Assembly: GCF_007845635.1 (NCBI RefSeq)
Contig: NZ_SELG01000032.1
Coordinates: forward strand, 124,001-188,000
Length of the DNA stretch: 64,000 nucleotides
Source: Apibacter muscae
GTDB lineage: Bacteria > Bacteroidota > Bacteroidia > Flavobacteriales > Weeksellaceae
Reading direction: 5' to 3'
Position numbers and translations under genes: made by a program. Under the pieces are notes generated by a model that worked only from the letters and a program-made list of their open reading frames with translations, was not told the DNA's origin and ran no database searches. Below, one piece after another: positions 37,508 to 46,979 of the stretch; position 1 is the first letter of the stretch, and each line of letters begins with the position of its first letter.

Positions 37508-38782
37508 ATGAAAACAATAAAATACCCCGCTAAATCTGATTGGCAAGATTTAATCCTAAGACCGGAAAGAGAAAAAGAATCCTTACTAGATACCGTAAAA
37601 AGTGTTTTTAACGACATTAAAATCTCTGGAGATTCTGCCTTAAAATTATACACGGAAAAATTTGACAATGTAAATCTTACACAATTAAAAGTTTCTAAAG
37701 AGGAAATTGATGATTCTACTAATAAAATATCTATGGCTTTACAAGAAGCCATTGTTCGTGCAAAAAATAATATTGAAAAATTTCATTCCTCACAAAAAGA
37801 ACATCCTAAACTTATTGATATTGAACCCGGTGTAATATGTTGGCGTGAATCTAGACCGATTGAAAAAGTAGGCTTATACATACCCGGAGGAACAGCTCCC
37901 CTTTTCTCTACCGTGTTAATGCTAGGCATCCCTGCAAAACTAGCCGGATGCAAAGAAATTATATTATGTACCCCCCCAGACAGTGAGGGGGATATACACC
38001 CAGCTATTCTTTTCGCTGCCAAAACTGTTGGAATTACAGAGATCTATAAAGTGGGAGGAATACAGGCAATTGCAGCATTAAGTTTGGGGACAGAATCTAT
38101 CCCTGCGGTTTACAAAATCTTTGGACCAGGAAATCAATACGTTACTGCGGCCAAAAAATATGCCCAAGAATTCAATATAAGCATTGATTTACCTGCAGGA
38201 CCTAGTGAGGTTCTCATTATTGCAGATGAACAAGCTAATCCATCTTTTGTAGCTGCGGATCTACTATCACAAGCGGAACATGGAACTGATAGTCAGGTTA
38301 TTTTCCTTACCACGGACGAAGCAATACTTGAGAAAACTTTAAAAGAAATTGAAAATCAACTTAAACAACTTCCCAGAAAAGAAATTGCGGCTAAAGCTTT
38401 AGACCATAGCACTGCAATTTTATTTAATTCTATAGATGAATGTATTCAATTTAGTAACCAATACGCTCCTGAACATTTAATTTTAGCTATAAAAGATTTC
38501 GTAAATTATGTAAATAAAATAGAAAATGCAGGTTCCGTATTTTTAGGAAATTATAGTTGTGAAAGTGCCGGTGACTATGCTAGTGGTACCAATCATACTT
38601 TACCTACAAACGGTTATGCACGAAATTATAGCGGAGTTTCTCTTGATAGTTTTGTAAAAAAAATCACTTTTCAAGAACTTACCCAAGAGGGAATTCAAAA
38701 CCTTGGGCCTACCATTGAACTAATGGCTGAAGCAGAAGAACTCTTAGGTCACAAAAATGCAGTTTCTTTACGATTAAAATAA
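37508..38782 (+). CDS. hisD: Histidinol dehydrogenase
   Basis: A 424-residue zinc enzyme that oxidises histidinol to histidine in two NAD-dependent steps, the last of the pathway. It shows LYIPGGTAPLFSTVLMLG near residue 120, the VFGPGNQYVTAAKK-type loop near 208, the Zn/catalytic region SQAEHGTDSQ near 255 and PEHLI near 320, and SAGDYASGTNHTLPTNG near 355. It is 31 bases downstream of hisG. The order GDCB is the usual Bacteroidota and enterobacterial order. Confidence 0.96.
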   Translation: MKTIKYPAKSDWQDLILRPEREKESLLDTVKSVFNDIKISGDSALKLYTEKFDNVNLTQLKVSKEEIDDSTNKISMALQEAIVRAKNNIEKFHSSQKEHPKLIDIEPGVICWRESRPIEKVGLYIPGGTAPLFSTVLMLGIPAKLAGCKEIILCTPPDSEGDIHPAILFAAKTVGITEIYKVGGIQAIAALSLGTESIPAVYKIFGPGNQYVTAAKKYAQEFNISIDLPAGPSEVLIIADEQANPSFVAADLLSQAEHGTDSQVIFLTTDEAILEKTLKEIENQLKQLPRKEIAAKALDHSTAILFNSIDECIQFSNQYAPEHLILAIKDFVNYVNKIENAGSVFLGNYSCESAGDYASGTNHTLPTNGYARNYSGVSLDSFVKKITFQELTQEGIQNLGPTIELMAEAEELLGHKNAVSLRLK

Positions 38783-38810
38783 ATTATTAGTTAAATTAAT
38801 TATAATAAAA

Positions 38811-39842
38811 ATGAATATTGATATAAAAAAACTAGCTCGAACTAATATTTTAAACATGCAACCTTATTCTAGCGCTAGAGATGAATCCGGAGGAATACAA
38901 GGGGTATTTTTAGATGCTAACGAAAATCCATTTGGAGAAAACAATCGCTACCCGGATCCTTACCAACAAAAATTGAAACAAAAAATAAGCGAAATAAAAA
39001 AAATAGAACCTAATCAAATTTTTATAGGAAATGGAAGTGATGAGATTATTGATCATATTTATCGCGTTTTCTGCCGTCCAGGAAAAGATAAAGTACTATT
39101 TTTTAATCCAACCTTTGGAATGTACCAAGTAGCGGCAGAATTAAACGAAGTTGAAATTATTGATATTCCTTTAACCCCTGACTTTCAGATCAATCTTGAA
39201 GAAGCAAAAAAATATTTTTCTGATGAAAACTTAAAAGTTGTGGTTATATGTACCCCCAATAATCCAACCGGAAACCATATAAACTCTAAGGATATTGATT
39301 TTATTCTCGAAAACTTCAAAGGTATTGTTGCCATTGATGAGGCTTATCTTGAATTCTCCACTCAAAAATCTTACTTGAATCAAATAAACAATTACCCCAA
39401 CCTTATTGTTTTCCAAACCCTAAGTAAAGCATGGGGTATTGCAGGAGTACGTATAGGAATGGCTTACGCAAATCCAGAAATTATACAACTTTTAAACAAA
39501 GTAAAGCATCCTTATAACATTAGTGTATTAAATCAAAAAGCAGCCTTAGAAGTCCTCCATAATCAAGAAGAATTTGAAAAAAGAGTAAAAATGATTCTTT
39601 CAGAAAAAGAAAAGATGAAAGAAGAATTTAAAAATATTCCTATAATTACCAAAGTATATCCCTCAGACACCAATTTTTTTCTAGTTGAATTTACGGATGC
39701 TAATAAAGTTTTTCAGGAATTATTAGAACAAAAAATTATTGTACGAAATCAATCCTCAAAAATTAAGAATAGCCTTAGAATTACAGTAGGTTCTCCCGAA
39801 GAAAATGAAAAGTTAATTCAAGCCCTAAAAAATATTTCCTAA
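38811..39842 (+). CDS. hisC: Histidinol-phosphate aminotransferase
   Basis: A 343-residue class I/II PLP aminotransferase. It shows [16 protein letters not shown] near residue 32, CTPNNPTGN near 149, and the PLP lysine in [13 protein letters not shown] near residue 205. It transfers the amino group from glutamate to imidazole acetol phosphate. Its stop codon overlaps the hisB start in TAATG (39840-39844), indicating translational coupling. Confidence 0.96.
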   Translation: MNIDIKKLARTNILNMQPYSSARDESGGIQGVFLDANENPFGENNRYPDPYQQKLKQKISEIKKIEPNQIFIGNGSDEIIDHIYRVFCRPGKDKVLFFNPTFGMYQVAAELNEVEIIDIPLTPDFQINLEEAKKYFSDENLKVVVICTPNNPTGNHINSKDIDFILENFKGIVAIDEAYLEFSTQKSYLNQINNYPNLIVFQTLSKAWGIAGVRIGMAYANPEIIQLLNKVKHPYNISVLNQKAALEVLHNQEEFEKRVKMILSEKEKMKEEFKNIPIITKVYPSDTNFFLVEFTDANKVFQELLEQKIIVRNQSSKIKNSLRITVGSPEENEKLIQALKNIS

Positions 39843-40936
39843 TGAAAAAAGTATTATTTATTGACCGAGACGGTACTTTGGTCATTGAACCTCCGGTAGA
39901 CTATCAACTAGACAGCTTGGAAAAATTAGAATTTTACCCGGGAGTTTTTCAAAATCTCGCGAAAATTGCTCGGGAAATGGATTATGCATTGGTAATGGTA
40001 ACCAATCAAGATGGATTAGGCACCGATTCTTTTCCGGAACATACTTTTTGGCCGGCACATAATAAAATCATACAAGCTTTTGAAAATGAAGGAATTAAGT
40101 TTTCAGAAATTCTCATCGACAAAAGCTTTGAACATGAAAATCTTCCTACTCGGAAACCAGGAATTGGAATGCTTACCCACTATATAAAAGGAAACTACGA
40201 TTTAAATAATTCCTATGTAATCGGAGATCGATTAACCGATGTTCAATTGGCGAAAAATTTAGGTTCTAAATCTATTTATATGGGAGATGAAAAAAAAAAC
40301 GAAGCTACTTTTAGTACTAAAAATTGGGCGGAAATTTATCAATACCTGAAAAAAGAACCCCGAAAAGCTAAAGTAGTTAGAAATACCAATGAAACTAAAA
40401 TTTCGGTTGAAATTAATTTAGATGGTTCCGGAAAAAGTAAAATCCATACCGGTTTAGGTTTCTACGACCATATGCTGGAACAAATAGCCAAGCATGGAAA
40501 TATGGATTTATTTATTGAGGTGGATGGAGATTTAAACGTAGATGAACATCATACCATAGAAGATACCGGAATTGCTTTAGGAGAAGCTGTTTTACAAGCT
40601 TTAGGTAGTAAAAAGGGGATTGAACGCTATGGATTCCTTTTACCCATGGATGATTGCTTAGCACAGGTAGGAATTGATTTTGGTGGACGACCTTGGATGG
40701 TTTGGGATGCAGAGTTTAAACGTGAAAAAATTGGAGAGCTGCCTACCGAAATGTTTTATCATTTCTTTAAATCTTTTAGCGATAACGCCAAATGCAACTT
40801 AAATATAAAAGCAGAAGGAGAAAACGAGCACCATAAAATTGAAGCTATTTTTAAAGCCTTTGCCAAAGCTATAAAGATGGCAGTAAAGCAAACCGATGCT
40901 AATTTTGCTATTCCTAGTACCAAAGGAAGCCTTTAA
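39842..40936 (+). CDS. hisB: Bifunctional histidinol-phosphatase / imidazoleglycerol-phosphate dehydratase
   Basis: A 364-residue fusion. Residues 1 to about 165 are a HAD phosphatase ([14 protein letters not shown], aspartate nucleophile at residue 7). Residues about 175-364 are imidazoleglycerol-phosphate dehydratase, with the paired metal-binding motifs [16 protein letters not shown] near 238 and [15 protein letters not shown] near 335. The fusion has the same order as in E. coli. It begins on the last base of the hisC stop. The next gene, 12 bases on, is not a his gene. Confidence 0.97.
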   Translation: MKKVLFIDRDGTLVIEPPVDYQLDSLEKLEFYPGVFQNLAKIAREMDYALVMVTNQDGLGTDSFPEHTFWPAHNKIIQAFENEGIKFSEILIDKSFEHENLPTRKPGIGMLTHYIKGNYDLNNSYVIGDRLTDVQLAKNLGSKSIYMGDEKKNEATFSTKNWAEIYQYLKKEPRKAKVVRNTNETKISVEINLDGSGKSKIHTGLGFYDHMLEQIAKHGNMDLFIEVDGDLNVDEHHTIEDTGIALGEAVLQALGSKKGIERYGFLLPMDDCLAQVGIDFGGRPWMVWDAEFKREKIGELPTEMFYHFFKSFSDNAKCNLNIKAEGENEHHKIEAIFKAFAKAIKMAVKQTDANFAIPSTKGSL

Positions 40937-40948
40937 TAACTAAATTCA

Positions 40949-41653
40949 ATGATGAAACAAGAAGATATAAAAGAAAAAGTAGATCTTTATTTAAAAAATA
41001 GAGAGCACAAAAAGAGATATGCTTCTTTTGATTACTGTTTTAATTATTTCAAAACTAGCGATATAAACAAGGATTTAGAAAAAAGCTGTTTAGTTTTGGC
41101 TACTTACTTAGCTAGTTGGGGGATGTTTCGTGGCTCAAGTTTTTTATTACAAGAAAAAAGCTTAGCTCATTTTATTCCAACCATTCAATATATAAACAAG
41201 TTAAAAAATGATAGACCAGAAATATGGGATATTGATGTACACAATTACAATGATCAGAATATTAATACCATATTAGATATTTATAAAGAAATACAAGAAA
41301 GATTTACAGAAAACCATACTCATTTAACTCTTGTAACAAAAATTTTATTAGGTGTATTTGGCTTTATTCCTGCGTTTGATAGAAATTTCCGTTCTACTTT
41401 TAGCCGTTTTTTTATAGATGATAAAAATTGTGGTTTTACAAAGGTTGATAAAAATTCATTAAAATATATTAAAATATTTTATGAAGAGAATAAGGAACAA
41501 ATTGATGATTTATCCAATAAAATCTACACAATTGATTTTTTTGATGGTAAAAGTACACAAACACATTATCCCAAGTCTAAAATAATAGATATGTATGGGT
41601 TTCAAAAAGGAATAGAAATAGAATTACAAAAGAAAAATAAATTTCAACCTTAA
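40949..41653 (+). CDS. Hypothetical protein inserted between hisB and hisH
   Basis: A 234-residue protein, not recognised. It is mostly helical and strongly charged, with no signal or membrane helix. Distinct segments that might be conserved are YLASWGMFRGSSFLLQ near residue 59, GVFGFIPAFDRNFRSTF near 134 and YPKSKIIDMYGFQKG near 210. It is transcribed with the his genes, with 12 bases upstream and 30 downstream, but nothing links it to histidine. Its A-rich codon use looks similar to its neighbours. It may be a passenger gene; a DNA-related or defence role is only suggested by the nuclease-like gene two positions on. Confidence 0.75.
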   Translation: MMKQEDIKEKVDLYLKNREHKKRYASFDYCFNYFKTSDINKDLEKSCLVLATYLASWGMFRGSSFLLQEKSLAHFIPTIQYINKLKNDRPEIWDIDVHNYNDQNINTILDIYKEIQERFTENHTHLTLVTKILLGVFGFIPAFDRNFRSTFSRFFIDDKNCGFTKVDKNSLKYIKIFYEENKEQIDDLSNKIYTIDFFDGKSTQTHYPKSKIIDMYGFQKGIEIELQKKNKFQP

Positions 41654-41683
41654 ACCTTATATCTTCTCACTTAAATCTAAATT

Positions 41684-42262
41684 ATGTTAGCCATTATAAA
41701 ATACAATGCAGGAAATATAAAATCAGTACAAAATGCCTTATCCCGATTGGGGGTAGAATCTTTGGTTACAGATGATAAAGAAACCATTCTACAAGCAGAC
41801 AAAGTTATTTTCCCCGGAGTGGGCGAAGCCGAAACCGCTATGAACTACCTAAGAGAAAGAAATATGGACGTTTTTCTTAAGTCACTTACCCAACCTTTTT
41901 TAGGCATTTGTTTAGGGCAACAACTCATGTGCAAACATTCCGAAGAAGGGAATACCGATTGCCTGCATATTTTTGATGCAGAGGTGAAAAAATTTCCCCC
42001 TAAAGAATTGGTTCCTCATATGGGATGGAATAATATTTATGACCTGCAAGGAAATTTATTCCAAAATATAGAAGAGAATAGCGATGTTTATTTTATACAC
42101 AGCTACTACGTAGAGTTATGTAAGGAGACTTCTGCCACCTGCAATTATATTCTTCCCTATAGTGCTGCTTTGCAAAAAGATAATTTTTATGCCACCCAGT
42201 TTCACCCGGAAAAATCAGCGGATATCGGAGAACAGATTTTAAAAAATTTTATTGAATTATAA
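41684..42262 (+). CDS. hisH: Imidazole glycerol phosphate synthase, glutaminase subunit
   Basis: A 192-residue class I glutamine amidotransferase that supplies ammonia to HisF. The triad is visible: the nucleophile Cys in FLGICLGQQLM near residue 79, and the His and Glu in QFHPEKS near 174. The N-terminus starts IIKYNAGNIKSVQNAL, typical of HisH. HisF is encoded two genes further on, and an unrelated nuclease-like gene lies between hisH and hisA. Confidence 0.96.
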   Translation: MLAIIKYNAGNIKSVQNALSRLGVESLVTDDKETILQADKVIFPGVGEAETAMNYLRERNMDVFLKSLTQPFLGICLGQQLMCKHSEEGNTDCLHIFDAEVKKFPPKELVPHMGWNNIYDLQGNLFQNIEENSDVYFIHSYYVELCKETSATCNYILPYSAALQKDNFYATQFHPEKSADIGEQILKNFIEL

Positions 42263-42281
42263 TTATATAACTTTTAAAAAA

Positions 42282-42926
42282 ATGATTAATAAAGAAGATC
42301 AATCTAAAGAAATAACCCCAACCACTTTACCTTCTTTCTTTAAAGATTGGAATTGGGAAGATAGAAAAGAAAAAAAATCAAAATCTAATAAATGTGAAGA
42401 AGTTATAGATTTCTTTATTTCCTGGACTTTACGTTGTGCAGAAGAAAAATACAAAGATATATCTCCTTCCGTAAATGATTATGCTAAGAAAGTTTTATCT
42501 AAACTTCTTTTCGATGATGAAAACCATTTAAAAGACAAAGTTGTTACATCTGTAGATGTGTGGAGACAATGGAAATATATTGATCTAATTACAAAAATAA
42601 AAATAAATGACGAATGGTATCTTTTAGCTTTTGAAAATAAAATGTATTCTCCTGTTGATTTAGATCAACTTAAATCAATGTACGATAAGGTAAAAAAATA
42701 TCATGATGAAAAAGATTTCCCAAATGCAAATAGAAAATATGTCTTATTAAGACCTGATTATTGTTTTATAGAAGATGACACTAAAGTTTTAGCTAAATTG
42801 AAAGAGATAATTGTTGAAACTGAATATAAAAAATTTATTTATACAAATATTGAAGAAATTAGAGATAAAATTGGTATTTCCAAAACAGACAACGCTCTGT
42901 TTGACGAATTTTGGTTTAATTGGTAA
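42282..42926 (+). CDS. PD-(D/E)XK nuclease-superfamily-like protein inserted between hisH and hisA
   Basis: A 214-residue protein from the ATG at 42282; a longer frame from 42252 would overlap hisH by 11 bases. The core YIDLITKIKINDEWYLLAFE followed by NK, about residues 103-124, fits the PD-(D/E)XK fold: an Asp on one strand and Glu-Asn-Lys on the next, with helix SPVDLDQLKSMYDKV after it. Proteins with this core include restriction-like and repair nucleases. It is shorter than many in the superfamily (300 or more), so it may be a compact or partial form. It is embedded in the his operon, and a role in defence or selfish maintenance is speculation. Confidence 0.65.
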   Translation: MINKEDQSKEITPTTLPSFFKDWNWEDRKEKKSKSNKCEEVIDFFISWTLRCAEEKYKDISPSVNDYAKKVLSKLLFDDENHLKDKVVTSVDVWRQWKYIDLITKIKINDEWYLLAFENKMYSPVDLDQLKSMYDKVKKYHDEKDFPNANRKYVLLRPDYCFIEDDTKVLAKLKEIIVETEYKKFIYTNIEEIRDKIGISKTDNALFDEFWFNW

Positions 42927-42962
42927 TTACAACCTATACACCCACAAAAAAAAATATAATCA

Positions 42963-43673
42963 ATGAGAATTATACCCGCCATAGATATTATAAACGGAAA
43001 ATGTGTACGTCTAACCAAAGGCGATTATTCTACCGAAAAAATTTACCGAGAAGACCCTTTGGATGCTGCCAAAGAATTTGAAGATGCTGGAATTAATTAT
43101 TTGCACTTGGTAGATTTAGACGGAGCAAAATCCAGTAGAATCATCAATTATGATACTCTATATAAAATAGCTACAGAAACCAACCTTAAAATAGATTTTG
43201 GAGGAGGATTAAAAAGTGATGAAGATTTACGAATTGCTTTTGAAAATGGAGCAAGCCAAATAACCGGAGGAAGCATTGCCGTGAAAAATCCGGATATTTT
43301 CCAATCTTGGATTGAAAAATATGGAGCCGATAGAATTATTTTGGGGGCCGATTGTAAAGATAGAAAAATAGCTACCCAAGGTTGGTTAGAATCTTCCTCT
43401 TTAGAAGTAGTAGATTTCATACAAGAATACCAGAAAAAAGGAATTACTTATGTTATCTGTACCGATATTTCTAAAGACGGAATGCTAGAAGGAACTTCGA
43501 ATGAACTTTACCATGAAATTTTGGAAAAAACTCAGGTAAAATTAATTGCCAGCGGTGGAGTTTCTAGTGTGGAGGATTTATATAGATTAAAAGAAATGGG
43601 TTGTGAAGGAGCCATTATTGGAAAAGCCTTTTATGAAGGAAGAATAAGTTTAGAAGAACTTTCTAATTTTTAA
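42963..43673 (+). CDS. hisA: Phosphoribosylformimino-AICAR-P isomerase
   Basis: A 236-residue TIM-barrel isomerase. It starts [20 protein letters not shown], with catalytic Asp at residue 8, and the opposite catalytic Asp is in [17 protein letters not shown] near 127-137. The two phosphate-binding loops are at [11 protein letters not shown] near 80 and [13 protein letters not shown] near 195. It converts ProFAR to PRFAR. The hisF start is only 11 bases downstream. Confidence 0.97.
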   Translation: MRIIPAIDIINGKCVRLTKGDYSTEKIYREDPLDAAKEFEDAGINYLHLVDLDGAKSSRIINYDTLYKIATETNLKIDFGGGLKSDEDLRIAFENGASQITGGSIAVKNPDIFQSWIEKYGADRIILGADCKDRKIATQGWLESSSLEVVDFIQEYQKKGITYVICTDISKDGMLEGTSNELYHEILEKTQVKLIASGGVSSVEDLYRLKEMGCEGAIIGKAFYEGRISLEELSNF

Positions 43674-43684
43674 AATTATATATT

Positions 43685-44437
43685 TTGTTAAAAAAAAGAA
43701 TTATTCCTTGTTTAGACATAAAAAACGGACGTACGGTAAAAGGGGTGAATTTTGTTAGCCTTATGGATGCCGGAGATCCGGTAGAACTAGCAAAAGCTTA
43801 TGCAAAACAAGGAGCAGATGAACTCGTGTTTTTAGACATTACCGCAACTATAGAAAACCGTTCTACTCTTATACATTTAGTAGAAAGGATTGCCCATGAA
43901 GTAAACATTCCATTTACCGTAGGAGGAGGTATTAATTCCGTAGAGGATGTAGCAGCCCTAGTAAAAGCAGGAGCAGATAAAATTAGTATTAACTCTTCCG
44001 CCGTACGCAGACCAGAATTAATCTCGGAAATTGCTGGTCAATTTGGAAGCCAATGCGTAGTTGTAGCTATTGATACGAAAAATGAGGAGAATGGTTGGAT
44101 GGTTTATACCCACGGGGGACGTACCCCTACTCCTATTTTTACTTTAGATTGGGCAAAACAAGCTGAACAATTAGGTGCCGGAGAATTATTGCTTACATCC
44201 ATGAATAATGATGGAACGAAAAATGGTTTTGCCTTGGATATTACCGGAGAAGTTGCTAACTTAGTTAATATTCCGGTTATTGCTTCCGGAGGAGCAGGAA
44301 CCAAAGAGCATTTTTCTGATATTTTTCTAAAAACTAAAACATCTGCTGCTTTAGCTGCCAGTATTTTTCATTTTAATGAAATACCTATACCTGAACTTAA
44401 AAATTATTTATCAGAACAAAATATTCCTATGCGATGA
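43685..44437 (+). CDS. hisF: Imidazole glycerol phosphate synthase, cyclase subunit
   Basis: A 250-residue TIM barrel paralogous to HisA. It starts [19 protein letters not shown] and has the catalytic Asp at residue 11 and the second in [11 protein letters not shown] near 175, plus phosphate loops [11 protein letters not shown] near 80 and [10 protein letters not shown] near 200. It closes the imidazole ring using ammonia from HisH. The start codon is TTG at 43685: no in-frame ATG or GTG lies nearby, and TTG gives exactly the conserved family N-terminus. Confidence 0.96.
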   Translation: MLKKRIIPCLDIKNGRTVKGVNFVSLMDAGDPVELAKAYAKQGADELVFLDITATIENRSTLIHLVERIAHEVNIPFTVGGGINSVEDVAALVKAGADKISINSSAVRRPELISEIAGQFGSQCVVVAIDTKNEENGWMVYTHGGRTPTPIFTLDWAKQAEQLGAGELLLTSMNNDGTKNGFALDITGEVANLVNIPVIASGGAGTKEHFSDIFLKTKTSAALAASIFHFNEIPIPELKNYLSEQNIPMR

Positions 44438-44523
44438 AAATAGATTTCAATATTTTTCACATAATAATCACTTAATCGTATAGATATAAAAAAAATTTAT
44501 ATCCCCGAATTTATATTAAAAAA

Positions 44524-44895
44524 ATGAATATCGAAGATTTTAGAGATTATTGTTTATCTATAAAGGGAGCTACCGAAAGTTTTCCTTTCGATGAAAATAC
44601 TCTTGTTTTTAAAGTAATGGGTAAAATGTTTGCTTACGGATCTATTTCCCCAAAAGATGGTAAATTAAGTTTTAGTATGAAATGTGATCCTGATAAAAGC
44701 ATAGATTTGAGAGAAAAATATATAGGAATAACCAAAGGAAAGCACACAACCTCAAATTTATGGAATGCTGTCTACTTAGAAAGTGATGTACCTAACCTTC
44801 TCATCAAAGAACTTGTACAACATTCGGTGGATGAGATTATAAAAAAACTACCAAAAGTAAAACAAACTGAATACAACAATTTAAATAATGAATAA
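44524..44895 (+). CDS. MmcQ/YjbR-family protein inserted between hisF and hisIE
   Basis: A 123-residue protein with the MmcQ/YjbR pattern: an N-terminal NIEDFRDYCLSIKGATESFPF, then FKVMGKMFAYGSI, LSFSMKCDPDKS, and HTTSNLWNAVYLES near residue 80. The family has a CyaY/DNA-binding-like fold and no settled function. The gap of 86 bases before it is the largest in the operon, so it could have its own promoter. It is the third non-his gene in the operon. Confidence 0.85.
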   Translation: MNIEDFRDYCLSIKGATESFPFDENTLVFKVMGKMFAYGSISPKDGKLSFSMKCDPDKSIDLREKYIGITKGKHTTSNLWNAVYLESDVPNLLIKELVQHSVDEIIKKLPKVKQTEYNNLNNE

Positions 44896-44915
44896 CTTTC
44901 AATATAATTTATCTA

Positions 44916-45506
44916 ATGAAAATAGATTTTAATAAAAATAACGATGGACTAGTTCCTGTAATTATACAAGATTATTTAACCTTACAAGTTCTTATGTTGG
45001 GGTACATGAATGAAGAAGCTTTTGAAAAAACAAAAAAAGAAGAAAAAGTAACTTTCTTTAGCAGAAGTAAAAATCGTTTATGGACCAAGGGTGAAACTTC
45101 TAATCATTATCTCTGGGTGAAGGACATTCAAATCGACTGCGATCGAGACACTATACTAATTTTAGCTTCTCCCGAAGGACCTACCTGCCACACGGGGAGT
45201 TATTCCTGTTTTGGTAAAAAAAAATCTCTAGGTTTTATTTATGAGTTGCAACAAATTATCAACCAACGAATTGATGAGAAGGTTAAGGATTCTTATACCT
45301 ATAAACTTTTTGAAAGGGGAATGAACAAAGTTGCACAAAAAGTTGGAGAAGAAGCGGTGGAAGTTGTCATTGAAGCGAAAGATAACAACGAAAATCTTTT
45401 TAAAAATGAGGCTGCGGACTTGCTTTATCATTATTTAATATTACTAAAAGCAAAAGGTTACCGTTTAGAAGATATAGAAGAAGTTTTAATGGAAAGAAAT
45501 CGATAA
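44916..45506 (+). CDS. hisIE: Bifunctional phosphoribosyl-AMP cyclohydrolase / phosphoribosyl-ATP pyrophosphatase
   Basis: A 196-residue HisI-HisE fusion. HisI occupies residues 1 to about 105 (FSRSKNRLWTKGETSNHY near 49; zinc ligands in DCDRDTIL and GPTCHTGSYSCF near 90). HisE occupies about 115-196 (KVAQKVGEEAVEVVIEAKD near 136 and LYHYLILLKAKG). It performs the second and third steps of the pathway. It is last in the operon, and a strong terminator begins four bases after its stop. Confidence 0.96.
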   Translation: MKIDFNKNNDGLVPVIIQDYLTLQVLMLGYMNEEAFEKTKKEEKVTFFSRSKNRLWTKGETSNHYLWVKDIQIDCDRDTILILASPEGPTCHTGSYSCFGKKKSLGFIYELQQIINQRIDEKVKDSYTYKLFERGMNKVAQKVGEEAVEVVIEAKDNNENLFKNEAADLLYHYLILLKAKGYRLEDIEEVLMERNR

Positions 45507-45510
45507 TACT

Positions 45511-45543
45511 AAAAGCAGATAATTTTATTATCTGCTTTTTTTA
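45511..45543. terminator. Shared terminator of the his and citrate operons
   Basis: AAAAGCAGATAA at 45511-45522 pairs with TTATCTGCTTTT at 45528-45539, with T-runs on both strands. It separates the convergent his (plus) and citrate lyase (minus) operons, whose stops lie at 45506 and 45564. Confidence 0.9.
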
Positions 45544-45563
45544 AAAAATTAGATTCTATATAT

Positions 45564-46967
45564 TTATTTCAAAAAATTATTTTCTAATTCAAAAAAGAAC
45601 CATGTAAGGGCCAATAAATCGGCACTTCCACCTGGACTTAAATTTTTTTCAATGCATAGCTTATCAAAAATTTTCATTTGCTTTTCTAAAAAATTAAAGT
45701 CTTCGTAAATCAACATATCTTGCAATAAGTTTTGTGCATAATTTTTCATCCATTCCAAAGCTTCTAAACCTCCTCTATGGACTACGTTGGTATCGTTATT
45801 CACAGAAATCAGTTTTAGAAGTGCTAACAACAATCTATGTTCTTTATTTAATCTTGGATATCTATACAATACCGGTAAAGAATTCATACGTACAGTTTTA
45901 AACCCTTCGGCAGCTTCTCCTCTTGCTCCTGTTAAATGATATTTTTTAAATAATTGTATACCAATGGATTCTTCTCTGTCTTCCATACCATAAAATTCTT
46001 CAAGAATTCCTGCCGTTGCATTTATTACAAATTCACCGATTGAATCAGAATTTATTTTTCGTTGATTCTTGTATAAATATCCTACGGCAGTAGCAACCAA
46101 TCCTAAAGAAAATATAGTTCCTTTATGGGTATTAATATTAGAGGTAGCAGAAAACATAGCTTTTTCTGCTTGCAAACCTAAACTTCTTATATTTTTAAAT
46201 ACGAGTTCTGGACTTTCATGACTATTATGAATCCCCATTAGCGTAAAACTTGCAAAAAAAGGCTTGATAGCTTCTGCACTTTTTAAAAAGGTCTGCTGAT
46301 TCATATCTCGATGGGATCCAGAATTTTCCGCATCTACCAAACCGGGTTTAGGAGTTAAATTAATTTCTTCAAACATAGATTGGTAAGCCATTTCTGATAC
46401 TTTCTGTGAAAGAAAATCTTCAATCACTAATTGTTGTATTCGCTTATAGATCTCATCTATTGAATGAAGGCGTTTTCTTGCACATATTTTTGCCTTTTGT
46501 TCACACAATAAACACTTTCGTAATTCTGCTTGTTGGGTCTGTTTTCTTGAGATTATATTTCCCTGTTTATCTAAAACATCTAAATCCCACAATCTAGCTA
46601 GGGGCAGGCTTTCCTCTAATTTTATCATCCTTAGCTTTAATTCCATAGGATCTTCATCCAAAGATATCAATGCATATAAGCCAGTATCTTCATCTTTTAT
46701 TAAGCGCTCGTGTATGGTTATTTTTTCTTCTAACAAGTAGGAATCTACTGTTTCTAATGCTCTAAAAAAAAGATATTCTTGCAATAAATTTTTTTTCACC
46801 CCTCCGGGAGATATTAAACTTATGGATAATAAAGAACAAGAATATTTTTTCAAACATTCTTGTTGTAAAAATTGTTTTTTTTCTCTGGAATTTAGTACTT
46901 CCATTAAAGAAGGTTCTTGTCCTACTAAACTATTGGGCGATATAAATTCGGAAAATAAAAATTCCAT
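45564..46967 (-). CDS. citXG: CitX-CitG fusion: citrate lyase prosthetic-group synthesis and transfer
   Basis: A 467-residue two-domain protein. Residues 1 to about 175 are CitX (holo-ACP synthase transferring the prosthetic group to CitD; ISPGGVKKN near 55, RLWDLDVLD near 145). Residues about 185-467 are CitG (triphosphoribosyl-dephospho-CoA synthase), with LTPKPGLVD and NSGSH near 215, NTHKGTIFSLG near 278, TGARGEAAEG near 345, DTNVVHRGG near 398 and SPGGSADLLALTW near 448. A comparable CitXG fusion is known in Haemophilus. It is last in the operon, 12 bases after citF. Confidence 0.93.
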   Translation of the reverse strand: MEFLFSEFISPNSLVGQEPSLMEVLNSREKKQFLQQECLKKYSCSLLSISLISPGGVKKNLLQEYLFFRALETVDSYLLEEKITIHERLIKDEDTGLYALISLDEDPMELKLRMIKLEESLPLARLWDLDVLDKQGNIISRKQTQQAELRKCLLCEQKAKICARKRLHSIDEIYKRIQQLVIEDFLSQKVSEMAYQSMFEEINLTPKPGLVDAENSGSHRDMNQQTFLKSAEAIKPFFASFTLMGIHNSHESPELVFKNIRSLGLQAEKAMFSATSNINTHKGTIFSLGLVATAVGYLYKNQRKINSDSIGEFVINATAGILEEFYGMEDREESIGIQLFKKYHLTGARGEAAEGFKTVRMNSLPVLYRYPRLNKEHRLLLALLKLISVNNDTNVVHRGGLEALEWMKNYAQNLLQDMLIYEDFNFLEKQMKIFDKLCIEKNLSPGGSADLLALTWFFFELENNFLK

Positions 46968-46979
46968 CTATCTTATTAA

